A model generated the notes under the pieces. The model did no database searches. It saw only the letters and a list, made by a program, of their open reading frames with translations, and was not told the DNA's origin. A stretch of 64,000 nucleotides of DNA from Pollenia angustigena (taxonomy: Eukaryota > Arthropoda > Insecta > Diptera > Polleniidae): the NCBI GenBank assembly GCA_930367215.1, contig OV884059.1, positions 51,306,957 through 51,370,956 on the forward strand, given 5' to 3'. A program made the translations under genes and the position numbers. This document shows positions 43,427-53,035 of the stretch, piece after piece. The stretch's first letter is position 1, and each line of letters opens with the position of its first letter.

Positions 43427-45330
43427 TTAGTGAAGAAATTCATGGAAAAGGTGGTGTACAAGCGGTATAAGAAGAAATTTTTCTTTAACAGGAATACAAA
43501 AATATTTGAAATCTATATCTTCCCGTTTGACTACGTTGGTTTTTTTACTTAACTCGCTTGCAATCACTATGCCCAGATCGCTAAACGAATTAAAGGGTTG
43601 TTCAAAATAATTTTCAGTCCTGTTAAAAACTTTGCAAACATATTCAGATATATTGACAACGCTAACTATTTTCATGGGTCCAAACATTTTGCTAAAACAA
43701 AAACTATCTTTATCTTTTTTATGATTAAGAGTAAAACTTTTCAAATTAGAAACATTCCTCGAGAGCAATTCAATTCTTGTAACCTAAGCCAAATTTGCTG
43801 CAAAATTGTATTTGGTTTCTTCACAATTTTTTTAATATACTGCATATAATTTTCAAATTTATATGCTGAAAAAGAATCTAACGGTCCATATTGCCTTACG
43901 CAATTTCCTAAATGAAGTAACCCATGAACATTAAAACTGACCAATTCATCACCATATAATGTACCGAAATAGTTGACAAAATCTTCTAAAACTTTTTGAG
44001 CATTATCTGACTCGCTTACATGAGACACTTCACTAGATAAAAGCCTTATACCACTGTGCAATAATAAAAAATGATAATATTGATCACTACTGACGCAATC
44101 TTTTAGAATAAAAATTCCTGTATACAACAAAAATTGCCTATATTCAGTAGACTTCCAATTACTTAATTCATCTAAACTCCTAGGAACACGGCAAAACTCT
44201 GAAGGAACATACCCCGCTATAAACTTTAATTTTTCATTGATTCTTAATTCATTTGCTTTACTAACTAAAAGTTTGAGCAACTTTTTTGTAACTCCTAAAT
44301 CCACCAAATGCATACAGTCTAGAGGAAACTGAGAAACCATTCCAAAGCCTGCTTCTTCTAAAACGCTCTTTTTCCCCCTGAATGCTTCTGTATGGTGAGA
44401 AGGGCTAGATCTTGACAGAAAAGATATATCTGTTCTTAAATGGCCAACTTCTTTTGAAAAGCATACCCTTCGCTCCTTATATAATCCTTCTTGGCAACAT
44501 TTGGGGCAACCATGTTTGCTATTATGCGACATTACACCTGTAACAAAAGCCCTAGCTGGAGAATCACAAACAAACAAACGAACATTAAATCGCAACAACT
44601 TTTGATTCAAACCTACTTTTACACCATTTTCTCTTAAAAACATAACTTCTGCACAAAAATCTTTCATAAAACTATCCAAATTATTTGGTTTTTTCAAACC
44701 TGAAAAGCAACCTATCATAAAAGGACTTACATTATCAAAGCCTACAATTTTTCCAAGAATAGGCCACAAAACTTTATTTGAACTTTTGAAAAGTTTTAAA
44801 CCATCAATGCCTTCGTCAATTAGAACCTCGTCTTTTTCAATTAGGTATTCAAATGAGCCCCCAGAAAAATATTTTTCTATGCCCAAATATAAAAATTCTC
44901 CATTTGAAATGTTGGAAATCTTAACATTATTAGTAGTTGTACCTAAAAGGGATTTGGCTGATAATGGTAAATCTTTCATTCCTACCCTTTTTAATGTGTG
45001 CAACAAGTCCTCCAGTGCAGTTTGTGAAATGTTATTCCTAATAGCCCATAATTTTATCTCCTCACATTTTCCTTTACTGTCCCTTATTTCTTCAGAATCT
45101 TTGCTGTTTTCCACAAATGGTGATGAAGCATTACCCAACTCAGTATCAGAACTATCAATTTCGTCAAGTTCTGGGTTACAATTTACACTTATTGAAGGAA
45201 CAGGTTGTATAGTAGCTCTTTCACTTCGTGCACTATCTTCGCTTTCCATTAGTCTTTTATACATTTGAATATTGGACTCAAATGTCCTTTTTTCTAATGA
45301 CAGACAATTCTGCAATCGTCTTTTTTTCAT
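43427..45330 (-). CDS. tnp2/CACTA-like transposase (one frameshift near the C-terminus)
   Basis: ATG at 45330 (MKKRRLQNCLSLEKRTFESN). An acidic region at residues 57-92 is followed by WAIRNNISQTALEDLLHTL (95-113), a helical block often seen at the N-terminus of this transposase type. IDGLKLFKSS (D176), FVCDSPARAF (D256), GCPKCC (274-279, zinc-binding) and PLDCMHLVDLGVTKKLL (336-352) match the tnp2-type layout of first Asp, second Asp, Cys pair and LD-x-MH. The frame stops at 43741 (GMFLI), but an overlapping frame from about 43768 to 43427 continues with SNLKSFTLNHKKDKDSFCF, VNISEYVCKVFNRTENYF and ends LVHHLFHEFLH. One base change would join them into about 640 residues, typical for the family. 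The frameshift may be real or an assembly slip. It is the autonomous partner of 40095-46003. Confidence 0.75.
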
Positions 45331-46003
45331 ATTTAATTTCTATCACAAAAACTAAACTTTTATTTAATTTCTTAATATGTATTGTCTATCTTATTCTCAC
45401 TTTTTTATTTGTTAATATTTTTGTTTTTTTTTATTGTCACTATCAATTTATTCTTTTTGTTTAATATTTCGTTTTTTCTTTTTTGTCACTGTCAATTTTA
45501 TTTAATTTTTTATATTTATTTTAAATAACAAAAGTAATGCGCGCACGTCAAAATCTCACAAAATACCTTTCGCTTTTAAATTTTTTTCCATATTTTGCAC
45601 ATTCCGTTAAAAAATAAAACGATCATACATGCATTTGTTGTTTCACTCTTGCATACTCATTTCATACCTGAAGTAATTAGCGTTGCCACTACCAAATATT
45701 TCTTCCTAAAATGTTTTTTACAACAGCAATTCCCAAAATTCCACAACTTTTTTTTTAATTAATTAATTTTAATTTAGATAAATTCTTATTAAAATTAACA
45801 TTTATGAAACGTATTAACGTATTTAACGTATTATTAAGTTAATATATATATATATATAAGAAGAAAAGATTAATAAAACTTGTGCTTAAACAAATATTCC
45901 TAGTTTGGTATACAAACGGCCATCAGTGGCAACGCCAGTTGTAACAATAAAAAAAAAAAAATAGTGCGTTTGTATTAGTTTTGGTCATCCATTTCTTGTA
46001 GGG
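45331..46003. other. Right subterminal region of the CACTA-like element
   Basis: AT-rich 5' leader of the transposase, with a (TA)n tract at about 45841-45858 and ggccatcagtggcaacgcca near the end. Probably holds the promoter, but I see no convincing core element. Confidence 0.4.
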
Positions 46004-46140
46004 TTATTTTTCGAATTTATTCTATGAGCTAAATTTCAGTTATGTATTTTATAAAGCTTTTTTGTAATAGTCCTATTCCTTCAATTTTTCAGAAATGACT
46101 TTATACACTACCAGACTATTATATTGTATTTTCTTGTTAC

Positions 46141-46362
46141 TGTAGCGGATGGTAGTCGCGAAATTAAAAAGACGTGTTGTTTGTTTTCAAACTTGATGCA
46201 GACTGCCTGTTCTGCCCTTTATTTTCTTCATTTATATTGATCTTAATATGTAGACTTAATGTTATACTACAGAACTACTTTCTAACGGTACAAGTTAAAG
46301 CAAAAAGTAATAACTAAATGAAATACTTATTAAATACAGTGGGTGACGTAAGTTTCCTTACA
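46141..46362 (-). repeat. 3' LTR of the gypsy element
   Basis: Identical by eye to 52501-52722 except one base (gtgttgtt versus gtgttatt). Flanked outside by ttac. Confidence 0.95.
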
Positions 46363-46380
46363 CCTCCCTTCCTAAAGAAA
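46363..46380 (-). promoter_or_regulatory. Polypurine tract
   Basis: Minus-strand ctttaggaagggagg lies immediately inside the 3' LTR, where plus-strand DNA synthesis is primed in LTR retrotransposons. Confidence 0.8.
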
Positions 46381-46603
46381 AAAAAAAAAAAAAAATTTTT
46401 TTTGAAACAAATCAGGTGATCAGTCTGTTTGATTCAATATTCCCTTCCTTTTTTTTTTTTTTTTTTTTGTTGTTCATTATACATATCTAATAACTATGTT
46501 TTATATTATTTTTAATTCGTTTATGTATATATAGTCTAACATTTGTTGAAATTTAACAAGATTTTATAACAATTTTATTTATGTTGGTAGTGATATCTTA
46601 ATT

Positions 46604-48960
46604 TTAATTAGCAATTCTTAATCTGTCTTTATGTACTTTTTTTTATTTTTTTGTTACTTCATCGTAAATAACTACATTTACACCATCTATTATTTTAACA
46701 ATATATGGACCATCGTAAATGTTTTTAAACTTATCGTATGGTTCTTTTTTTACCAATACTTTGTCATTAATTTTTACATAGCATGTTTTAGATTTTCTGT
46801 CTTACAATTCTTTGTTTCTCTTTTTATGTTTTTCTATGAGATCTTTTGTAATACTGTGAGATTTTTGTAAACGATATTTAATTTCTTTAGAGTAATTTTC
46901 TACATTGTAAATAGGATCTACCTTTTCAAAATTTAAATCTTTTGGCATAGTTGCATTTCTTCCAAAAACTAGTTCATATGGTGTATATTTGTTGTCGAAA
47001 ACTGTACTTGAAGTCGTGTTGTGAAAAAATGTAAAATATCTTAAGTATGTATCCCAGTCTGAAATGTTCTCGCCTATGTATGCCCTCAAGAACTCGTTAA
47101 AGACACGATGACTTCGCTCAACCGTCCCCACAGTCTGGTGGTGGTAAGCTGTTGAAAAATGAATTTGAATGTCAAAAAATTTACACAGTTCACAAGATAT
47201 TTCGTTCTTAAATTCAGTACCCAGATCCGATTTGATATTATTCATTCTCCCATAGATCAAAATAAATTTCTCAAAAATCGCCTGTGCAACTATCTTTGCA
47301 CTCTTATCAGGTATAGCTATTGTAACAAGGTATTTTGTAAAATCACAAATTAGAGTTAAAGCGTATTTATTGCCATATTCTGAAGTTGGCAATGGACCAA
47401 TCGTGTCCAAAACAACCACGTCAAATGGCTTAATTGGAGTTGGTGTCAATACTAGTGGTTCCCTTGTCCCTGTTTTTACCTTATTCAAACTACATGATCT
47501 GCATTCCCTAATAAATGAAGAAATATCCCTAGTCATATTCTTCCAATAATACTTTGTCCTTAATTTCGCATATAATCTTCTGCGTCCACAATGTCCACCC
47601 AAAATCGGATCCAAATGGTGAATTTCCAAAATTTGCTTCTTCCTCTGTTCATCGAATATTTCCTCAATTGGTTCAACTAGCAAAATTTCTAATGATTTTA
47701 ATATTTCATTCCCATGGTTCTTTAATTCCTGAATAGTAAATATCGTGAAAAATGCGTCATTTTTTGCCCATTCCGCAGCATAAATGTTGTTATTGTTGGC
47801 TTCGTTTTGTAGCCTCGAAAGCATATCCTCGAAATTCAATGTTTCGTTAACAATCTCAACATTTATTAAAAATTTGAATTTAAATTTGTTGTATATTTTC
47901 AAACGTATGTTATTAATTTTCTCATTTTTGTAAAATATCTCCGATTTTATTTTCGAAACCTTTCGATCAAACAAGTGTGCAAATTTATCATATACCTTTG
48001 GTCTAGCAGTCTCAGAAATTTCCATTGTTTTTCTATCCATATTGTTATGCCTTGACATTGCTCGAGTTGTCATGGTCAACACACTTTCTTCACCCGTACC
48101 CGTTTTCAGCTCGTCAACTGAAATGCGAGATAGGGCGTCTGCTCCGACATTGTGTTTTCCTTTTACATATTCGATAGAAAAATTGTACTCCGATAATTTT
48201 AGTCTTATTCTAGTTAATTTGGAAGATGGATCCTTCATGTTAAATAGGTATACTAGAGGTCTGTGATCGGTTTTAACGACAAATTCTGTCCCGTAAACAT
48301 ATGGTCTGAAATGGTTGATAGCGAAATATATCGCTAACAATTCTTGTTCGATTGTTGGTTTCTTTTGTTCTGCCTTATTAAAAGCCTTGGATGCATAGTA
48401 TACTGGTAAATCATGTCCATTAATATTCTGGCTTAAAATTGCACCACAACCAATCTTTGAGGCGTCAACTGTTATAGTGAATTGTTTTGTAAAATCTGGA
48501 TATTGTAAGATTTTCGGAGAAATTAGTTCTATTTTTATATTTTCAAATGATTCTTGGCACTTTTGATCCCATACAAAGTTTACTTTCTTTCTTGTTATAA
48601 AATTAAGAGGAGCTGCAAGAGTAGCGAAATTTGGGATAAACCTTCTGTAGTAATTTGCAAAAGCAACAAAACGTTTGACGGAGTCTTTGTCCGTGGGCAC
48701 TGTATAATTTTCTATGGCCGATATTTTAGCCTTATCCGGTAAAAGTCCGTTTGAAGTACATCTGTGACCGCGGAATGTTACCTCAGGTCTAAAAAAATTG
48801 CATTTGTAGGGATTGAGTTTCAAGTTATTTTTCCTCAAAATTTCAAAAACATTGGTTAAATTCTTTAAATGATGCCGTTTGCTACATCCAATAACAATAA
48901 TGTCATCTATGTATAAGAATGCTTTGTTAGGCTCTAAACCTGAAAATGCTATTGAAAATG
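46604..48960 (-). pseudogene. Gypsy pol: RT C-terminal half, RNase H, integrase
   Basis: The frame opens near 48960 with IAFSGLEPNKAFLYIDDIIV (the YIDD is the RT active-site YxDD, at about 48910). It continues through VTFRGHRCTSNGLLPDK and an RNase H domain with TVDASKIGCGAILSQ, EQELLAIYFAI and KTDHRPLVYLF. Integrase then has a zinc region (HHLDPILGGHCGRRRLY), VVLDTIGPL, IKSDLGTEF and TVERSHR. TAA at 46802 follows KKRNKEL and removes about 65 C-terminal residues that the duplicated copy still encodes down to the position equivalent to 46604. The frame is out of register with the RT N-terminal half at 48927-49445, so pol is not translatable as one chain. Confidence 0.9.
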
Positions 48961-49445
48961 CGCGAAAATGAGTTTGGAGCTACATTCAATCCAAACGGTA
49001 GAACTTTCCAACGGTATGCACCCTGATCTGTGCTGAATGATGTTATATCTCTCGAATTTTCGTGAAGTGGGATCTGATGAAAACCAGAAAACAAGTCGAG
49101 AATAGAAAAATGTTTGGCTCGTCCAAGATTATCGAGTATGTCGTCAATTCTCGGCAAGGGAAATTTATCAGCAATCAACTTTTTGTTAATAGCTCTAAAA
49201 TCGACACACATACGATATGATTTGGTATTATCTGGACTTTTCTTTGGTACCAAAATTAAAGGACTATTATAATTAGAAGTACTTGGTTCTATCAAATCAT
49301 TTTCGAGTAGATTTTGAACTTGCCGTTTTATTTCATTTCTCTGTGTATATGGAAGTCGGTAATTTTTTATATAAACGGGGTCTCTATCAATAAGCCTTAG
49401 CTTTTGCTCATAAAAGTTATTAATTGTCATTTTATCATCTTTCAA
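48927..49445 (-). pseudogene. Gypsy pol: RT N-terminal half
   Basis: Reads PVYIKNYRLPYTQRNEIKRQ, ILVPKKSPDNTKSYRMCVDF, FSILDLFSGFHQIPL and VLPFGLNVAPNSFSRIF, the fingers and palm motifs of gypsy RT including the first catalytic Asp (ILDLFSG). A one-base shift near 48970 sends it to a stop. Upstream the frame continues to FDITDLIPLCEKYADIF and is then cut by the hAT MITE at 49738. Confidence 0.9.
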
Positions 49446-49486
49446 TGTAAAAATATCTGCGTATTTTTCGCATAATGGTATTAAAT

Positions 49487-49738
49487 CAGTGATGTCAAAA
49501 ATGAAAATTGTGGTTTTAGTGCTTTATATTAGTATTAGTGAATAAAGAGACAAGTTTTCTTAATAAAAATAATAAAAATAATAAAAATACGTAAGCATCC
49601 GCTACATGTGTACTCGTCGCATGATAATCGACGACTGAATTGTGTACTCTCGTGGACTAAATGAAAGAGCGTAAGAATGTGTGTGAATTTTGAGCTAGCA
49701 AAATTGTGCTATGAAATTGAATGAATTTGACATCAATG
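49487..49738. mobile_element. 252-bp hAT MITE inserted in gypsy pol
   Basis: The 8-base flank tattaaat is repeated exactly (49479-49486, 49739-49746). Ends CAGTGATGTCAAA and complement CATTGATGTCAAA pair with one mismatch. An 8-bp duplication and CA-type ends fit the hAT superfamily. It separates the protease from the RT coding region and brings stop codons. No coding capacity. Confidence 0.88.
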
Positions 49739-49788
49739 TATTAAATCCTCTTTTACATAGTTAGGCATTTTGTCATTCAATACCGTTT

Positions 49789-50465
49789 TTAAGTTTCGAA
49801 CACGTTCATCGCATATAGAGCCCTTATTAATTGCATAAATGTAAAAACTGAAAGTTTTTCGGTTCTAATATCATATTGCTGCACAAGTTTCATTTCCTCC
49901 GTTGTATTTAGAACACGTAAAATAGGTCTTTTTGAATTTACAATACATTTGCTGATAAATACCCCCTTACATATTTCCTGACAATCAACAAAGACTGGTT
50001 CGGTTATAGTATCAACCTGAAATTCCCGGAATACCTCACATCTTGGCGGCAGAAAAAACGACTTCTTACTAATTCCATTAAAAATTGGGATAATTATTCT
50101 CTTTTGAATAGGCGGAATATAAAACGAAACCGTCATTGTGTTATAGTCGAGTTGGCACTTATTGGTCTTTAAGAAATCTTTCCCTAATATTCCATTAGAT
50201 GGCACATTAAAATCATCAGAAACGATATGAAAAACCTGGGGTATTGAAACGTTAGAAACTAGCAATTTTGTATCAACGGTACCTAATGACTTTGTTGTAT
50301 TTGTGGTTATGCCAACTATATTAACAATTTTGTGCGTTTATTTGCACATTATTTTTCAAACAGGATACCTTTAGAACTGATATATCTGCCTGTGAATCTA
50401 CTAGGAACGAATTAGTTTTATACGATGCTAGACAGTTTATATTTATAAAATATGAATAGTTTAAA
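49789..50465 (-). pseudogene. Gypsy protease
   Basis: Near 50400 the minus strand reads NSFLVDSQADISVLK. The DSQA is the aspartic-protease active site, in which the usual DTGA/DSGA Gly is replaced by Gln, as I recall for some mdg-type elements. A one-base shift near 50330 separates this from HKIVNIVGITTNTTKSLGT and the frame with NGILGKDFLKTNKCQLDY (flap and I-L-G box), which runs to TAA at 49789. At least one frameshift, so inactive unless it is a sequencing slip. Confidence 0.8.
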
Positions 50466-50502
50466 TTGAAACAAAATACTGATTGAACGATATTCTCCTT
50501 TT

Positions 50503-51885
50503 CTAAATTCGGTTCTCCTCTTCCCTCAACATTTCCTGTTGAGGGACTTCCGCGTTTAAAGTACGCACGGCAGCAGCCTGACTACGAAAATTGCCCTGGG
50601 AGCCCTGACTATGATTAAAATTATTGTTGTGTCTTCCACGATTATAACTACGTCCACGAGGACTGTTGCGACCACGAAAATTATCGTGACTACGATAATT
50701 GTTGTAATTATTGCCACCATTGTTGCCATTGTCACCGCGGAAATTGTTTTGTGACCCATTTCCGTAAGAATTACTGTAATTAGGTCTGGGAAATCGCTGT
50801 CTGTTCCTATAAAAATGTCCTTGAATTGACCCATTACTACGCGTGGTTAAAACCTGAATATCCTTCCCGACCGTTGTTTCCTCTACTATTAATTTCGCAA
50901 CCACATCCTTAGGTTCTTTAAACACCGAGGACGCCAAAATTGCCTTCACCATGTTAGACCTAGCATTATTCCTACAAATGTTCACTGTCTGCTCTATTGC
51001 TATCTCCGTAGCCTTTTCCCTAGTTATTCCTTCTATTACAAGTGATCGCTGCAAGGCATCTGCCAAATTCTCAACGTTTTTAGAAAAATCCTCATAATTA
51101 TTGTTTCTGACATGCAAAGCCGCGATTCTACCAGCCACAACCTTTGAGCTGTTCGGCCTTATTCTATCTCTAAGGGCACTTTTAATTTGGTCCACATTCG
51201 TTATCTGTTCCGGGAGAACCTCCCTGGCTTTTCCGTCTAATTTTGATTTAACAAAAGAAATGAAACAATTATTCAGATTAGGCGATATAAGCTCTTCAAT
51301 TAAATTGATTTTATCAAGAAAAGAATTTAAAGTAAGGGGATTTCCATCATAATTCTCCCTTACAATGTTGGAACACATTGAAATAAATTTAGTCTTTTCA
51401 TCAATTGAAGCCATTTCAAAATTATTTACACTGTTAATATCTAGGCTCCCCAAAGCAATAGTATTTTCCACTGTCCCCGTTTCAATATTATCCCTCAATT
51501 TATCCTTACCTTCCTCAACTTCCCCTGATTCCGTCTCAGAATCAGAATCTGTCATAACCGACTTTTGTACAAGTTCAAACAAATCTACACCAAATGGCAC
51601 TCTAATTTTGCATCCTAATTTACAAAAACTTCTCACTAATATTTCCCTGCAATGTAATATTTTAGTATGAACTACCACTTTTAAATGATTTGGTGAATTT
51701 CCATTATGAAATGACGTATATACTAAAATGTCATTATATGTTTTGACAAGTAAATCAATATATTCTTCAATTTTGCTTTGTTTAACTGAAATTGGACGAT
51801 TTTGCAATATTCGTTTTTTGATTTTATAAAAATTTGAAATAAGATCCTTAAATTTTTGAATTTGAAAATCAGATGCGATAGACAT
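50503..51885 (-). CDS. gag: Gypsy gag (460 residues, intact)
   Basis: ATG at 51885 (MSIASDFQIQKFKDLISNFY) to TAG at 50503. Residues 1-115 are a charged N-terminal region, then an acidic stretch (SDSETESGEVEEGKDK), then a capsid-like segment (NLTDALQRS-type helices) around residues 150-340. The C-terminal ~100 residues form an Arg/Gly/Asn-rich tail (NFRGRNSPRGRSYNRG). The tail replaces the Cys-Cys-His-Cys knuckle and would bind RNA electrostatically. This is the only fully open gene of the element. Protease follows in a different frame, as usual for gypsy elements. Confidence 0.88.
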   Translation of the reverse strand: MSIASDFQIQKFKDLISNFYKIKKRILQNRPISVKQSKIEEYIDLLVKTYNDILVYTSFHNGNSPNHLKVVVHTKILHCREILVRSFCKLGCKIRVPFGVDLFELVQKSVMTDSDSETESGEVEEGKDKLRDNIETGTVENTIALGSLDINSVNNFEMASIDEKTKFISMCSNIVRENYDGNPLTLNSFLDKINLIEELISPNLNNCFISFVKSKLDGKAREVLPEQITNVDQIKSALRDRIRPNSSKVVAGRIAALHVRNNNYEDFSKNVENLADALQRSLVIEGITREKATEIAIEQTVNICRNNARSNMVKAILASSVFKEPKDVVAKLIVEETTVGKDIQVLTTRSNGSIQGHFYRNRQRFPRPNYSNSYGNGSQNNFRGDNGNNGGNNYNNYRSHDNFRGRNSPRGRSYNRGRHNNNFNHSQGSQGNFRSQAAAVRTLNAEVPQQEMLREEENRI

Positions 51886-52482
51886 ACATATGTTTGTTAA
51901 TTTATTTTGTTTTTATAAATCTTCCCCGTAGGTGTAAAAAAGTTTAAATAGAAGTAATTAAAGTAAGTTCTCATTTTACGTAAGTTTTTGTCAAATGCTT
52001 TAATTTTATTTAACGGTACAAATGTTTATTTTTTTTTTTTTTTTTGTTTTATATTTTTTTTTTAATTATTTATTTTTATTATTAACTTTTTTCCTTTTTT
52101 TTTTTATTTAATTTGCAATTTAGGTAGAAATACTACAGGTTCCACTATATGTATATTAATAAAACTAACATATGTATATAAAATTTTAAATATGTAATAA
52201 CATACATACATACATAACATACTGTTACAGTAATTATTGCATAAATAAATATGTCAATGCTGATATCACGGCTACTGTTGACTTTTTCCTACTCTTCTTT
52301 TACATTGCTTATTACCAATTGGGTTGTATATAGGTACATGGTCTTCTTTTTCCTTACTTCGTTTTGTTTTGCATTGCAATTGTTGTTTTTTTCTCATTTT
52401 CCAATTTAGTTTTTATCAAAACCATTTTAATTTTCACTTCCTTTAGTTTTAAATTTTCAGAATTTTATTTTAGTTTTTAAAA

Positions 52483-52500
52483 CACTTGTCACGGTCGCCA
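52483..52500 (-). promoter_or_regulatory. Primer-binding site, tRNA-Arg type
   Basis: Directly inside the 5' LTR the minus strand reads TGGCGACCGTGACAAGTG. This is complementary to the 3' end of a fly tRNA-Arg including CCA; from memory 412 and mdg1 use the same primer. Confidence 0.85.
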
Positions 52501-52722
52501 TGTAGCGGATGGTAGTCGCGAAATTAAAAAGACGTGTTATTTGTTTTCAAACTTGATGCAGACTGCCTGTTCTGCCCTTTATTTTCTTCATTTATATTGA
52601 TCTTAATATGTAGACTTAATGTTATACTACAGAACTACTTTCTAACGGTACAAGTTAAAGCAAAAAGTAATAACTAAATGAAATACTTATTAAATACAGT
52701 GGGTGACGTAAGTTTCCTTACA
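52501..52722 (-). repeat. 5' LTR of the gypsy element
   Basis: See the 3' LTR. Flanked outside by ttac (52723-52726). Confidence 0.95.
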
Positions 52723-52775
52723 TTACATTTTTCCTTAGCTTTCCTTTGGACAGCAATGAAGTATATTGTATGTAC

Positions 52776-53035
52776 AGAAAAATTTACAATTATTAGACAC
52801 CAGCAGGATGTAATGCATTTTCTGGCCCGCTACGGCCTTCGTCAACCGTGTTTGTGTCACACTGGATAGTGATACTTTATAAATTGAATGTATTTAACTC
52901 AACAATTTTAAATACATTCAATTTATAAAGTATCACTATCCAATGTGACACAAAGAATGCTGACGAAGGCCGTAGCGGGCCAGAAAATGCATTACATTCT
53001 GCTGGTGTCTAATAATTGTAAATTTTTCTATGACA
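52776..53035. repeat. ~255-bp near-perfect palindrome
   Basis: Arms of about 118 bases separated by only ~17 bases (aactcaacaattttaaa). Left-arm landmarks are caattattagacaccagcag, ttctggcccgctacggcctt and gatactttataaattgaatg. The right arm repeats them inverted with few changes. Read as RNA it would be a long hairpin. It begins about 50 bases outside the gypsy 5' LTR. Confidence 0.92.

Larger units (their letters stand above)
40095..46003 (-). mobile_element. 5.9-kb two-gene CACTA/tnp2-like DNA transposon
   Basis: Ends CCCTACAAGAA at 40095 and TTCTTGTAGGG at 46003 are perfect inverted repeats, with a TGACC block slightly further in on both sides. Inside are a transposase gene (43427-45330) and a five-exon companion gene (41190-43318), both on the minus strand, plus a subterminal repeat array (40317-40540). 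Instead of a short target duplication, the element is bounded by ~2.1-kb direct repeats (37771-40094 and 46004-48094), with no spare bases at either joint. The superfamily is a motif-based guess: the transposase resembles tnp2/Plavaka-type CACTA relatives, but the ends do not start with CAC. Confidence 0.8.
46004..48094. repeat. ~2.1-kb direct duplication, right copy
   Basis: Sister of 37771-40094; this is the copy in its original context, continuous with the rest of the gypsy element. It lacks the MITE and keeps the 36 bases lost in the left copy. Confidence 0.93.
46141..52722 (-). mobile_element. 6.6-kb gypsy-type LTR retrotransposon (mdg1/micropia-like)
   Basis: Two 222-bp LTRs (46141-46362, 52501-52722) begin TGTA and end TACA and differ at about one base, so insertion was recent. 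The 4-base flanks ttac match on both sides. The tRNA-Arg primer site and purine tract are in place. Minus-strand order is gag, protease, RT, RNase H, integrase, with no env. The pol region carries a hAT MITE, at least two frameshifts and a premature stop in integrase, so it is inactive. The left ~1.95 kb is duplicated at 37908-40094. Confidence 0.93.

Noticed and set aside
44786..45268. 160-residue open frame on the plus strand
   Set aside because: It is antisense to the tnp2-like transposase, is Ser/Leu-rich and has no recognisable domain; a shadow frame.
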